DNA of 64,000 bases from Datisca glomerata (GCA_003255025.1 QANY01013209.1:1054001-1118000), one strand, 5' to 3'. Shown: positions 35,801-47,645, numbered from the stretch's first letter. The notes: generated from the sequence alone by a model not told the origin. Made by a program: numbers and translations.

Positions 35801-37052
35801 GGAATGGATGAAAAAAATAGGTGCTGGACATTACCTTTATGATTGTTTATGATGAGTGAATTGCTATAACCTGATTGGTTAAAGTCTTACTGATAGTTGG
35901 AGCAGTATATTTTTTCTTTGGTGACAAAATTACTTAAAATTAAAAATAGTGGAATCAATACCATATACTTGACATACATCCTTGGAATGTTTTTGTACTT
36001 TTATGTCCTTCAGCTTGCTCTGAGAATTTTGTGAGAGATAGCGTTCAGTAAAGTGGGAACATGGGTAGATATAACTGTACTCTCTTCTTTTTAATACCAG
36101 TATAGTTTCTTATTAACCAAAAAACTTGCATCCAAAATCAAGAGGATAAACCTTTGGCTTCCGAGAAATTGATTCTGTGCCCTTTAGGAGGTGCCTTGTT
36201 ACAGATTTGCTCTTAATCATCTGACCAAAAACCCAGAGAATTCTTGAATGTGAAACTAAACGTCTTTTATTCAATGGAGTGGAAAGATTTTTCTTCTCTA
36301 CTGTGGGCGAGTGAATTTTCCCACTTTTAAATTGTTTGGAGTGCAGACTATATTTAACATACCTAGTCTGTCATTCACATCTAGCGGGAATATCACGGAT
36401 GGAAGTATGCATAACAAAGTAATTTAGTGGTGTTCTCTACTCCATTATAAATGCTTGTTTGATAAGAAACAAGACCTTTATTGATAAAAAGAAGACTGTA
36501 AAGAAAGGAGAACAAGACGTCCCTTAAAATAAAGCAACAGAGACGTTACACTAGGTCAATGAAATGAAACATAATGGCATTTAACGACAATTATTTCAGC
36601 TCATTTGATTTGGTCGCCCGCAAAGAAGCTAAAGGAAGCCACAAAGACCCACATCTTCTTTTATATCTTTAAAAATGCGTCTTAGATTAATGTCTTTACA
36701 TTTATTGATAAACAGAGGAAAAGTTCTCTCTCCATCTCTTGTTAAATCTTGTCTCGAGTCATTCATTTTCAAATATCCTCTGGCCTTTTCACTTACGAGT
36801 GTGTATGTTTTTTGGAAACAGGTCCACTTGATTGATTCATTGCCCGAACTCTACCCAAAAGTGGATGCTTGGGTGGAGAATGTGCTCTTAGAGGAAGGAA
36901 ATGCAACAATACTTGCTCTCTTTGTATGTCTTCTTACTGTCTTGTATCTTCGAGAGCGGCAACGGAGGCAAGCAGTTGTTGCTGCTGCGGCGGCGGTTGA
37001 GGTGGCTGCACCCCACCACCCAAATGATCATGTTGCACCTGCAGTCAATTAA
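32801..37052 (+). CDS. HRD3A: HRD3A/SEL1L-like ERAD receptor
   Basis: Six exons give 681 aa: 32801-33340, 33778-34269, 34548-34763, 35005-35328, 35464-35706, 36822-37052. All introns are GT-AG and phase 0. HRD3/SEL1L stabilises the HRD1 ubiquitin ligase and presents misfolded glycoproteins for ER-associated degradation. Residues 1-22 ([17 protein letters not shown]...) form a signal peptide, and an acidic segment follows. Sel1-type repeats with motifs such as [15 protein letters not shown] and [12 protein letters not shown] run through exons 2-5. A single membrane span sits at about 633-649, then a short basic RERQRRQ tail. Size and architecture match plant HRD3A. An upstream in-frame ATG at 32714 would bury the signal peptide, so 32801 is preferred. 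Confidence 0.95.
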
Positions 37053-38073
37053 ACCATGATGCTTTTGATCTTCCAAATCCTCGAGGGTATTTTGGTCAAT
37101 GTCTTAGAAAGATATATTCTGCACCATAATGTACAGGAGCTTAGAGTTTTAGGGAACCTTTGTAACATGACAGAATTAGTGGAGAAGAAAGTAGATGTTC
37201 ATTGCCTTATGTATCTTTAAGGAACAGAAGTGAAAAAAGATATCACTGATTTTGGGAAGGAAGTAACCCTTGCAAGATGTTCAATGGATCATTTTTGCTG
37301 CCTTTAAATGCCTTGGCCGTTGTTTGCAATAACACTATAGTTTGGTCACTGGTATTCTCGCATTAATTATTCACTTCATCATATTTGGTCCTTTGTTTAT
37401 GAGCACTTCTCTGATGAGTTTGAGAGCTTTTTTTTTTTGGAAGGCGTTATTATAGATTTATAACACACTGTACTAGTACTAGTTTTTAATTATTTTCTAC
37501 ACTTAGAGCGTTTTTTAGGAGCATTTGATCAAATGCTTTTTCAGAAATGTTTTTAAGTTTCAATTTTACACTCGCAAACCTATCTAAACTCCAAGAAGTG
37601 CTTTTTCACTAAACAACCCTCCAGAAGTGATTTAAACGATTTAAAGATTTGATTCACATTTGAGCCAATCACTGAAGAATAAGAATAACATGTTATTTAT
37701 CAAAAACATTTAACAAGGTCCCCCCCCCATACTCACACTGCGAGCAAGCGAAAAATTTACTCACATACACATGCATGCACAGAGAAATCCAATTAAAGAT
37801 TCATTTATGTATGAAAGAACTAGAATCACAATGCCACTTTTAAGCACACTATATATTCATTTAGGATCAAGCACTAAATGAATACATCTTTCCTCAAAAT
37901 TTGTAACAGACGTTGTAAACAAGAGGTATCAAGGCCTTTTTCTTATAGCCCCTAATTAATCGTGGTATCTAAATGGCTTATGGATCAATCATCACTCATA
38001 CCATCACCAAGCAGTGGCTGGCGTGACCAACTCATCAACACTTCCAAACATGGGTCATCTTCCACGATAGTAT
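37053..38073. other. Convergent intergenic region
   Basis: It lies between the 3' ends of HRD3A (+) and the zinc-finger gene (-). It contains AT-rich 3' flanks, a poly-T run near 37431 and a poly-C run near 37720. No gene is seen. Confidence 0.6.
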
Positions 38074-41000
38074 TTAGCGGCGGGGTCGCCTCCATATTTG
38101 ATCCTCATACTCGCTTCTTACTTCTTCTTTAGGTCGTTCACAGTCGCACTTTAGGCAGGACATGTTCTTTTTGTAGTTCAAAAAATCACATCTGAATAAA
38201 AGCGTTATTCTGAGCTCAGAACTTCCCCAATCTTGGAATGAAAACTCAACATGAGAGAGAGAGAGAGAGAGGCATTCTGAACAATAACTTCCCCAAACTT
38301 GAAATGAAAACTCAACATGAGAGAGAGATATTGAGAGAGATAGAGAGAGAGAGACTCACGAGGGACATTCCCATTCGCCAGGATTCAGCTGTCTCTTGGG
38401 CCGTTGCTCTCGGCAACGCAAACACTTCCTGTTGCTAGCAAAATTCATGAATCCACATCTGCAGGTAAATTCCATAGTGGGAATCAGATTAAGATTGTCA
38501 TCAACGAAGTTACTAAATAGCAGGGCAGAGCCAAAAACTTACTGTGTGCAGTTCCAATCTCCTTTCTTCATTTCAACTTCATCTGCAGCAACTCTTTTTG
38601 GCCCCTCTGCTTTGCACTTCAAGCATTTTATATTTCTAGCGAAGTTCATGAAATTACATCTGTAACAACCCAATGACATATTTGATCAGATAAGTGAAGA
38701 TGATGGTGTTAGAACAAAGTAATTTGTTCTATAAAAACATTTCACGGAAGAGGATTGGATGGAAATAATTGAAAATCCTGAATTTAAAGTTGGACCATCA
38801 CCGTAAGATCTGTAACATCGTGAACCAGTATTGTAGAAATTCACAAAACAAATAAGCAAAAGGATGATATATGAAGAAAGACCATATATACTTGCTACTT
38901 ACTCTCCACAGGTCCAATCTCCTTTCTTCATCTCAGGATCATCTGCCCCAACCTTTTTAGGACCATCTTCATTACATTTTCGGCATCGTATGTTTCTTGC
39001 AAAATTCATAAAATTGCACCTGGAACAAAACAGCAAGGCCATCACTTCACAGATTACTGATTAGCGTTAGGAAGATGATCATCATCTTAAGAGAGAATTA
39101 CATTCTAAAGAATTGTAAAGGTTCCTAAATTTTTCTGCTGTGAGAATAAATACATTGGCCCAAGATTTGGGAGGAAATTTCGCACAGGTATAACTGATAC
39201 TGATCAATGCTTTCTTCCATTCACCCCATCAAATTATCGTGAAAACCACGAGAAGAACATTGAAGATAAGAGAGGAAAGTAATGTTAAAACATATAACAC
39301 CAACCTGGTTTGAACACTAAGATAGAGAGTATGAATTCATCCATATATGTTCAACTGACTTTGATGCCAATCCAAATGCGAAGGTTTACCTTCTCATCTC
39401 TCCCTTATACCTCCCAAATAAATGAAAATGAAATGGCGTGTAATACAAAACTTGGAAATTTACAAATTGGATGAATAGATCATAGAAGATTACAAGATAG
39501 TCCATATTAAAGAAAATTCACATAAACACGGTGATGACATGGCAAAAATTATCCATTAATCGTTTTTCTTCTTTCTTTGTTTTTTTGCAGAAGTCACCAT
39601 TATCTGTATTTACTTTTAAGTATCCTTGTATCAATCCAGAGTTCTCAAAAGGGCACCCCAGATGGACCTCACCTTAGACAGTCATATACGTTTTGTTGAC
39701 AGAGACATAAAAACTAATCGAACGATGTTTGCTAAGTCTGTGGTATAGTCAAAGGATTTGTTTGGTTCGATGTCAATATGTCATCAAGGAGGATACTTTC
39801 CAAAGGTGTTTATGAGACAATCTAGAAAGTCAAGCCAAAAGAACAGAAAGTAAAAGATTGAGTTTCAGGTAAAATAAATTCATAGTTGACTTACTTATGG
39901 CACATCCAGTCTCCCCTCTTCATCTCAACGTTTCGAGACAGGTCATCGTCATCCATGAACTTCGCAGATTTTTCTTTCCGTGGAAGAACTTTAGGATCGG
40001 GTTTCGGTAATGCAGGATCAGGGGCTTTTCCACTCAGCTCAGTTAACTGAGAAAGCAGTTTCCTTGCAGATGATTCAACAGTTTCTCTACCAGGAGGTTT
40101 CTCTCCTCCAGCAATAACCACTGGATCCAATGCATAAAACAACAATACACGAACTACATCCACAGTTCGTGCAGCTGCTTCTGTTTCCTTTAGAATTACG
40201 TAAGCTCTATCACAGGAACCTCGCAGAGTGCAAGAACTACAAACCTGAACATATTTGAAACATTCTGATGTGAAACTAATGCAAGAGAGATAAGAACGAA
40301 ATTTCAGTCTCAAAATTGAGAAACCAGAACTCCCAAGGAAAATTAAGTATAATTTGCATTCTTAGAAGTTCAGTCTATTTAGCATAAATTATAATACATA
40401 TACATATAAGATACTACATACATCTCCTTCATCCAGTTGCACATAAGCTCTCAATCTTTTGGCTGAGTTAACAGCTTTTCGGAAAAGATTAGGACATCCA
40501 CTTCCCACAACGTTTTGCATATCCTCAGTGGACAATGATCTGCACAGAAAGGGGAGAGAAGAGAGAAAACTCTTAAGGTACAAAACTTATACATAAATCA
40601 AATAGACAAAAGGATTGTCAACAGTGCAGGCAGAGTGTGAATAAGCAATTCAATTGTAGTCGCTAGATTTAACAAGTACTGAAGATGGTACCAGTATGCT
40701 AGAGCACGTAACATTTTTTTTTTGTGAGATCCTCGATATTGTTTATTAGTCAGTATTGCTGCTGCTCCAGTTAATTCCTAAGTTTTATAAGAACAAAAAC
40801 ACGGCATGGTGCTAGAAAGATGATTCGAGGATTATCTCACTACTTATCATTACATCACTTCTCGCTAGGTAAGATGAGAAGATACAAATCTAAGCTACAA
40901 GTCTGAATGAACTAGCTCTGATATCAGTTCGAGGAAAAAAGCAACCTATTCTGATATTTTTCCTAGCCTGAGTTGAGCAGAGTACGAACTAGCTCTGTCT

Positions 41001-41512
41001 TTCTAGACTTCAATAAGGCTCCAATCAAGTATTCATAAACTTCCGGATATATATTCCCTGCATTTTCCTAGGAATCAAACAACAAAAACTAAAACTAAAT
41101 GAACCCACTTGAAAACGTCGTAGCGGTCGCGCGCAAAGCTGAGGCAAGCATCCTTCAAAACATTCATATCATTATAAAAACTCTCAGACTCAGAAGGAGT
41201 AGTAACCACACTACCACCACCAACCTCATCTTCATCCCCATCTTTTGGATGGGATTCAATAAAGTAACCCTTGGTCTTCAAGCGGTCGACAAAGGTCACC
41301 CATTCAGGCCACGGGTGGTAGACTTGATCGGAGGATATTTGTGGAGCTTCAGTGATGGCATTGGTGAGAGTATCAAGCGCCGCGGGGGAACTGTACCGAA
41401 TAAAACACAGGGATTGATGAGGCAATGGCTTGAAAAAGAGGAAAGGAGTGAGAGCTCTTGGAGAAGTGCGAGAGATCGTGGTGCCGAAGAGCAAGAATTT
41501 GGAAGCTGACAT
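38074..41512 (-). CDS. Organelle RanBP2-type zinc-finger protein (OZ/VAR3-like)
   Basis: Seven exons on the minus strand give 440 aa: 41109-41512, 40422-40539, 39895-40244, 38903-39019, 38543-38659, 38360-38458, 38074-38191. The basic, serine-rich start (MSASKFLLFGTTISRTSPRA) looks like an organelle transit peptide. A helical domain with PEWVTFVDRL and a CxxC-type CSSC stretch precedes four RanBP2 fingers. Their cysteines (C-x2-C-x10-C-x2-C) are at 289/292/303/306, 328/331/342/345, 367/370/381/384 and 400/403/414/417. Such proteins bind RNA and serve C-to-U editing or splicing in chloroplasts or mitochondria. Which organelle and target are unknown. Skipping the last intron would end translation at TGA near 38356, before finger 4 is complete. 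Confidence 0.88.
38255..38354. repeat. AG-rich microsatellite in the last zinc-finger intron
   Basis: Two GA runs (near 38256-38272 and 38319-38353) surround a duplicated AATGAAAACTCAACATGAGA segment (38238 and 38303). They lie next to the final donor of the zinc-finger gene. Confidence 0.8.
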
Positions 41513-41699
41513 CTTTTGAGCTTCAGATGGATATGTGAAGTGAAGGTTTTGCCTCCAAACACGGAGGGTCGGACAGGGTTTTAGCCGAAGGCGAAGGATA
41601 ATGACTACTGCTGTTCAGTTGGGCTTTCAGTAGCCCAAAAATGTTTTCATTCTTCAAATCAAATAAAAACTAGGAAGATATTCAATTCAACGGAAAATG

Positions 41700-41935
41700 A
41701 CATGAAGCCAATTTTGAGCTAAAACGGTAAAAATGAGAAAATTAATTTTTTTTTTGTAAAATATGAGTGAGCATAACTGAGGTAAATAAATAGTTTACAA
41801 AAATCACAGAAATAATGAATTTCATGTTTACACTTGTGTAATTTAGTAAATAAATAATTTACTCTAGTCATTTTTGCAAAATAAATGTTTTCTGACCATT
41901 TTTGAAGTTTGAGCTTGAAAGTACCATTTTTATAG
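41700..41935. repeat. Dispersed repeat, copy 1 of 2
   Basis: The TTTACTCTAGTCATTTTTGC and TTTTCTGACCATTTTTGAAG stretches recur in diverged form at about 53690-53890 (ATTACTCTGATCATTTTTAT and TTTCTGACCGTTTTTGTAG). This is probably a low-copy MITE-like repeat; its termini are unclear. Confidence 0.5.
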
Positions 41936-41940
41936 TGTAG

Positions 41941-42431
41941 TGTTGTGATTCAACTTGAGATAGTTAGCCATGTCAGTAGGCTTATTGACAATTGCACTAA
42001 TTGTCATGCTACTGATGTGGACCTGGATAACTACCATAATCATACAATTAAGTCATGGAAGCATATGTGTGTGTGTGTGTATTATTCTCATTGAAATTCA
42101 GCAGATGAAATACACATAGAGATAAAGGAAAAGCAAAAAATAATATAGATATTCATTCAAGAAACTAGAAACTCAGAAATGGCTTCGAAGAGGTTATGTA
42201 ATTATCTGTAATAGAGGCTTGTGAGGGAGAGTTCTTTCATTTGCCCCCTTGTGCTTGAATACCCTATAATCTTGTGTATTGTTGACTCTACAATAGTAGA
42301 TTTACATGCCAACAACTGGATGTAAGTTCTCTTATGAGAATCGAATCAATATAAAACTTCATATGCCTTCTTCTCCTTCTCTCTTTCTGCATTTTAACCT
42401 ACAAAACTATCCCAAATTAATTTGAACCACA
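41941..42431 (+). repeat. 5' LTR of the second copia element
   Basis: Starts TGTTGTGATTCAACTTGAG. It contains a TG microsatellite (about 42066-42081) absent from the 3' LTR. The right edge is approximate (ends near CCACA) because the two LTRs diverge there. Confidence 0.8.
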
Positions 42432-42435
42432 AAAG

Positions 42436-42448
42436 TGGTATTAGAGCC
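42436..42448 (+). other. Primer-binding site of the second copia element
   Basis: TGGTATTAGAGCC differs by a single base from the initiator-tRNA primer site of the 8820 element and lies 4 bp after the approximate LTR end. Confidence 0.8.
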
Positions 42449-42569
42449 TAAGGTTATCAAATAAAGGTTTAAAGCTTCAAAGTTCAAAGAATTTTGAAAT
42501 ATCAAGATTGTTGGGTTGTAATTCAAGAAGCTGTCGAGAAAGTTTCTGTTACGGCAACCACCTCCACGA

Positions 42570-45300
42570 AGCATGACATAGAGAAATTTGATGGCACAAA
42601 TGACTTTTCCATCTAGAAAATGAAGATGATGGCACTCTTAAAAATAAGGGTCTTACAACACCTTAAAAATAAGGGTTGTTGAATAGAGACAAGCTGGATA
42701 GACTTGGGTTCTGTGAACACTACATCTATGGCAAAGCAACTAGGGTAAAGTTTAGCTCAACAATACATATAACATATGAGATCTTGAGTTAGATACACTT
42801 AGATCTATGGGGGCCATCTACCTCTGAATTACCAGTGGAGGCAAGTAGTTTATTTATATCATATAGGATTGTTCTAGAAAATCTGGGTATATATTCTTAA
42901 AACTAAGGATGATGCATTCCAAAGATTCAGAGACTGGAAAATAATGACAGAATTGCAAGTGGGAAAGAAAGTTAAGAAACTAAGGACATATAATAGCATG
43001 GAGTACCTAAATGAAGAGTTCAATAGGTTTTACAAAGAAAAAGGCATTGTGAGGCATAAAACAGTACCTCGCGCTCCACAGCAAAATGGGTTGGCAGAGA
43101 GGATGAACAAAACCTTACCGGAAAGGGTGAGATGCATGTTGTCTAGTACAGATCTCCCCAAGAAGTTTTGGGCAAAGATAGCCAACACAGTAGTCTACCT
43201 AATAAATAGATGTCCTTCAGCAACCTTGGACTTCAAGACACGTGAAGAGATTTAGTCAGGTTCTCCTCAAAATCTCACCCATCTAAAGGTATTTGGATGT
43301 ATGGTTCATGCACATGTCAAGGAAGGTAAGCAAGATCCAAGGGCTAGGAAATGTATGTTTATTAGTTGTCCTAAAGATGTGAAAGGATACAAGTTATGGT
43401 ATTCTGATTCTAACAGGTCTAAGAGCTTCGTCAGTAGAGATGCCATATTTAGGGAATGTAAAGTATACATGAGCACACCCAAACCAACAATCCAGCCAGA
43501 AATAAGAAAAAATAATGATGTTGGTTTTGAGGTGGAGCATGGAAGCACTAGCAAAGAGCCTAACCTCTCAGGCACTAACAATACTTGGAATTACTATCAA
43601 AAAATGAACACCTAAGGTATGAAGAAACCTATGATGAACATGAGGATTTAAATTACTATCAGTTGTCCATGGACAAAAACAGAAGGTAGCATAAAGTTCC
43701 TATGAGGTATGGTTATGCAAATCTCATCGATTTTGCCTTGATAGTGGCTGAAAACTTGGAAGAAAGTGAGCCTAGAAACTATCACGAGGCCATGAATATC
43801 CACGATATAAATACTGGTTTGAAGCCATGAATGAGGAAATAAACTCACTGAAAAGGATCACGCCTGGATTCATGTTGACAAACTAGCAGAACATAAAATT
43901 GTAGGCTGCAAGTGGATTTTCAAGATAAAACAATGAATTCTAGGAGCTGAAAGCCTATATTTAAAGTCAGGCTGGTGGCAAAGGGGTTCAGTCAAAGAGA
44001 AGGTATAGACTACTCATAAATATACTCATCAGTAGTGAAGCACGCTTCTATAAGACTACTTCTAGCACCGGTTACTCAGTATGGGCTTAAACTAGAATAG
44101 ATGGATGTAAGAACAACATTTTATTAGGAAAAGAGATGAAAACAAGATATGTCTTCTCAAGAAATCACTTGTGGCCTAAAACAAAGTCCTAGACAATGAT
44201 ATTTAAAGTTTGATGAGTTTATGACTACGAATGAGTTCACTAGAAGTAAGTGTGAGAGCTATGTGTACTATAAAAGCATAGATAATATATCAAGGTTTGT
44301 ATCTACTGCTATATGTAGATGACATGCTAATAGCATCATCTGATATGCTTGAAATTGGAGAGCTTAAGGCATAACTTCAAAGGGAATTTGAAATGAAAGA
44401 CTTAGGTGCATCTAGAAGGATACTTGGAATGGATATTTGGAGAGACAAAAGGAACAAAAGACTGTTTATATCTCAAAAAGAATATATCCATAAAGTTCTG
44501 AAGAGGTTTGGAATGACAGATTCAAAACCTGTCAAAACACCTCTAGCTACACACTTCAAGCGCTCTCATCTGATCAGTCACCTAAGATAGAGGGAGAACA
44601 TAACCAGATGTATTAAATTCCCTATACTAGTGTTGTTGGCAGCCTGATGTACACAATGGTCTGTACAAGACCATTGTGTAACTAGTCTAGTAAGCAGGTT
44701 CATGGTAAAACCAAGAAAGGAACATTAGGAAGTTATGAAGTGGACTATGAGGTACCTAAAAGGGATTACCAAAAGTGGTTTGTTGTTTGAGAAGGTAAGT
44801 TCATGAAAAGAAACTAAAATAAGCTGTGTAGATTCTGATTTTGTAAGAGATGTAAACAAAAGGAGATCACTTACAGGATATGTCTTCACTATTTGTTTGC
44901 ATTTTTAGCTGGAAAGCAACCCATGGCCTTATCTACAATAGAAGCTGAGTACATTGTAGCTATTGAAGCAGTACAGGAAGCAATATGGTTAAAGGGAATT
45001 TCTAGGGAACTCAGTGTCAAATAAAATAGTATAACTGTGTTCGGTAATAACCAGAGTGTAATCCATCTAACCAGAAACCAGATGCATCATGAGGATAAAA
45101 CACATTGACATGAGAATGCATTTTATCATAGATGTAATCCTCAGCAGGGAATGTATCAGTATAGAAGATCCATACTCATGGAAATCCAGCTGATATGATC
45201 GCTAAGCTTGTCACACGGGGTCAAGTTTGAGTATTGCTTAAACTTGATATATATGAAACCTGGTTCAGACTAAGGTCTGAAGAAAAGTTGGAAAATCTAG
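42570..45300 (+). pseudogene. copia gag-pol remnant
   Basis: In order: a Gag-like KFDGTNDFS near 42588; a pre-integrase piece with IHLDLWGPS near 42795; integrase core (42880-43255) with PQQNGLAERMN; integrase C-terminal part with KDVKGYKLWY (43370); RT pieces including a LLYVDDMLIAS-like stretch near 44310 and a KDLGASRRILGMDI motif at 44398; and RNase H with STIEAEYIV near 44930. Frames are interrupted repeatedly, so no long product is possible. Confidence 0.82.
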
Positions 45301-45347
45301 GGTTTGAAGTCCTATCTCAAGCTTGATTTAAGGTGGAGAATTTCTAG

Positions 45348-45830
45348 TACTGTGACTCAACTTGAGTTGTTAGCCACATTAGTAGGCTTATTGACAGTTG
45401 CACTAACTGTCATACTACTGATGTGGACCTAAATAACTACCCGAATCATACAATTAAGTCATAGAAACAAAGATATATATTCATTCTCATCAGGAATCCA
45501 ATAGTATAAAATACATAAATAAATGAAGGAAAAGAAAAAAGAAAAACAAGAGATATTCATTCGAGAAACCAGAAACTCAGAGATGGATTCGAAGATGTTA
45601 TGTAATTACATATAATCAAGGCATGTGAAGGAGAGTTCTTTTAATTTTCTTCTTGTGCTTGAATACCTTGTAATCTCGTGTATTGTTGACTCCATAATAG
45701 TATATTTGTGCGTCAGCAACTGGATGTAAGTTCTCTCATGAAAACTAAACTAGTATAAAACTTCTTGTGTCTTCTTCTCCTTCTCTCTTTCTACGTTTTA
45801 ACCTGTAAAACTATCCCAATTTTTACAACA
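45348..45830 (+). repeat. 3' LTR of the second copia element
   Basis: Aligns with the 5' LTR from TGTGACTCAACTTGAG to AACTATCCCAATT and is followed by the TGTAG target duplication. The first bases read TAC rather than TGT. Confidence 0.8.
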
Positions 45831-45884
45831 TGTAGTTCTCCCAATATTCAACTCCTTATCAGGTAAGAGTTTCTCCTCGCTAGT

Positions 45885-46080
45885 AGGAATGTGCAAAAAA
45901 TTGGTGAACCGAACCAATCAAACCCGACTGAACCAAGGTGGTTAAGTCGGTTCTTTTATTTCAATAGTTTGGTTCGGTTCGGTAAAAATTAATAACCAAA
46001 TTTTTGGTTCGGTTTACTTTCTTCTGAATTATGTAATCGGTTTGAATCGAACCGATGGAGTAACATTATTTTATTTTTAT
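45885..46080. mobile_element. Fragment of a hAT-like MITE
   Basis: Starts GTAGGAATGTGCAAAA and is rich in GGTTCGGTTCGG and GAACCGAACC motifs in both orientations, like the MITE at 2061-2709. The matching right terminus is not seen, so this copy is probably truncated. Confidence 0.55.
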
Positions 46081-46295
46081 TTTATATATATCATCATCGC
46101 CTCACGCCTCCAAACTTACTAGGGTCATTTGTAATAATATACCTTTTAGAGGTTTTATTTGAAAATATATACCCATTTTTCAAATCTAAGAATTCTATAT
46201 CCCTGGCCCACAAAATCAAATAAAATAAATTGTTCATTTTCCTTCCTAACGCATATCCCTTCCCGGTGCAATCCCTGAACCACAATATGCATCAT

Positions 46296-46570
46296 CGATA
46301 TTATTACTTGAAGGGTTCAAGTAGTTATTTATAACTACTTGAACTCTTCAAGTCATTATTTTTATTCTGTTGGTCAGAACTCAAATATCAGGTGACTACT
46401 TGAACCATTCAAGTAATTATTTTTTTATCAGTCAACAACTCAGACACCAGGTGACTACTTGAAGGGTTCAAATAATTATTTATAACTATTTTGAGAGTTT
46501 AAGTAATTATTTATAATGACTTAAAGGGTTCAAGTAGTCATAAACAACTACTTGAACCATTCAAGTAATA
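46296..46570. repeat. Array of ACTTGAAGGGTTCAAGT palindromic subrepeats
   Basis: At least five occurrences of ACTTGAA(N)4TTCAAGT-type palindromes are spaced by TAGTTATTTATAACTA-like stretches and CAGTCAAC..CAGGTGACTA linkers. The same module is present at 3285-3415 and in the arms of the 21.1-21.7 kb palindrome. Confidence 0.85.
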
Positions 46571-47302
46571 ATATATATGATGGGTATTATGGGTCAGGGG
46601 GGAAGAGAGAGGGAAAATTATGGATTTAGTCCACTTTAATACTTACTTTTGTGATAGGGCATTTTTTCATTTTGCACATATGGCCGAAATGGAAAAGAGA
46701 AAAATCAGGTAGTTAAGATTTTTTTGTTATTTTACCTTTATATCCTTATTTTAATTGATTTATGTTTAAGATTTGTTTCCTTCTTCTTCACACCATTCTT
46801 CTTCACATCTTTCCTTCTTCTTTAGTCATGCCTCAGGTTTTTTGTTGCTCTTCATGACAATACGATAGGGTTTCATCTTCACCATAGAGAGTGGCCGCCC
46901 GTCCGCCGTGACCAGATCTGGTCACAGCTTCCTTCACCGCGACCAGGTCTGGTTGCAGCCTCACTGACTGCCGCAAACCGAGATTCCCTTGCCAGTGACG
47001 TTGAATTTTTTTATGTAACTTCCTCCCTATATTTCTGGTTTTCGAGTAAAGGGATGAAGAAGAAGAAATAGAGGTCGGGCTTAGATGTGGGAATAAGTAT
47101 TGGTACCAGATGGTATATTAAAATATACTAATAGTATATAAAGATATAATATAGATAGACTACGATATACTGATGGTATATCAAAATATACTACCTATAT
47201 ACTATGATATATTAATAGTATATTAAAATATACTATGGTAAATATGCTAACATAGTATATTATTATTTACCATAAAGTATATATTTATACACTACATAAC
47301 AT

Positions 47303-47362
47303 TTTGCGCTGGGGTTGTTACGCGAATAACATTTTACACTGGGGTTGTTACGCAAATAAGGT
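47303..47362. repeat. 30-bp tandem duplication
   Basis: Two copies of a unit containing AACATTTT(G/A)C(G/A)CTGGGGTT followed by GTTACGC(G/A)AAT lie inside the inverted-repeat element. Confidence 0.8.
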
Positions 47363-47645
47363 TCCTTATTAGTGAGGGTAATCTCGTCTATTTATAATGT
47401 TTTTTAGGTCTTAAAGATGAGTCATTATAAAATTGACCATCTGTGCAAATTACAACTTTTGGACCATTTTTTCTTTTATTTTCATTTAGTGGCCTATTTT
47501 TCCCAATTGAGCCAGAAAAGATATGCATTGGGAAGGAAAAATGAACAGTTTATTTAATTTGATTTTGTGGGTCAAAGATATACAATTCTTAGATTTAAGA
47601 AATGTTTACATTTCCAAATGAAACTTATAAAGGATATATTATTAC

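Larger units (their letters stand above)
41941..45830 (+). mobile_element. Second Ty1/copia element, decayed and internally deleted
   Basis: LTRs at 41941-42431 and 45348-45830 share CAACTTGAG, TAGGCTTATTGACA and AACTATCCCAA. A perfect 5-bp target duplication TGTAG flanks the whole (41936-41940, 45831-45835). A primer site TGGTATTAGAGCC (42436) and purine tract AAGGTGGAG (45330-45338) are present. The 2.9 kb interior is shorter than a complete copia interior, and a canonical protease is not seen. Stops and shifts are everywhere. The 3' LTR terminus has changed to TAC where the 5' LTR has TGT. Clearly older than the copia element at 8820. Confidence 0.88.
46131..47645. mobile_element. 1.5 kb element with 125-bp terminal inverted repeats
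   Basis: The left terminus (46131-46257) and the right terminus (47521-47645) are inverted copies of each other. The ends read GTAATAATATA; shared inner blocks include ATTTGATTTTGTGGG, TCTTAGATTT and GGAAGGAAAA. Long inverted repeats and no transposase point to a non-autonomous DNA transposon, perhaps Mutator-like. No matching 9-bp target duplication was found, so the class is not proven. The interior holds a subrepeat array, a GC-rich segment (about 46890-46990) and an AGTATAT-type palindromic repeat block (about 47110-47290). Confidence 0.7.
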
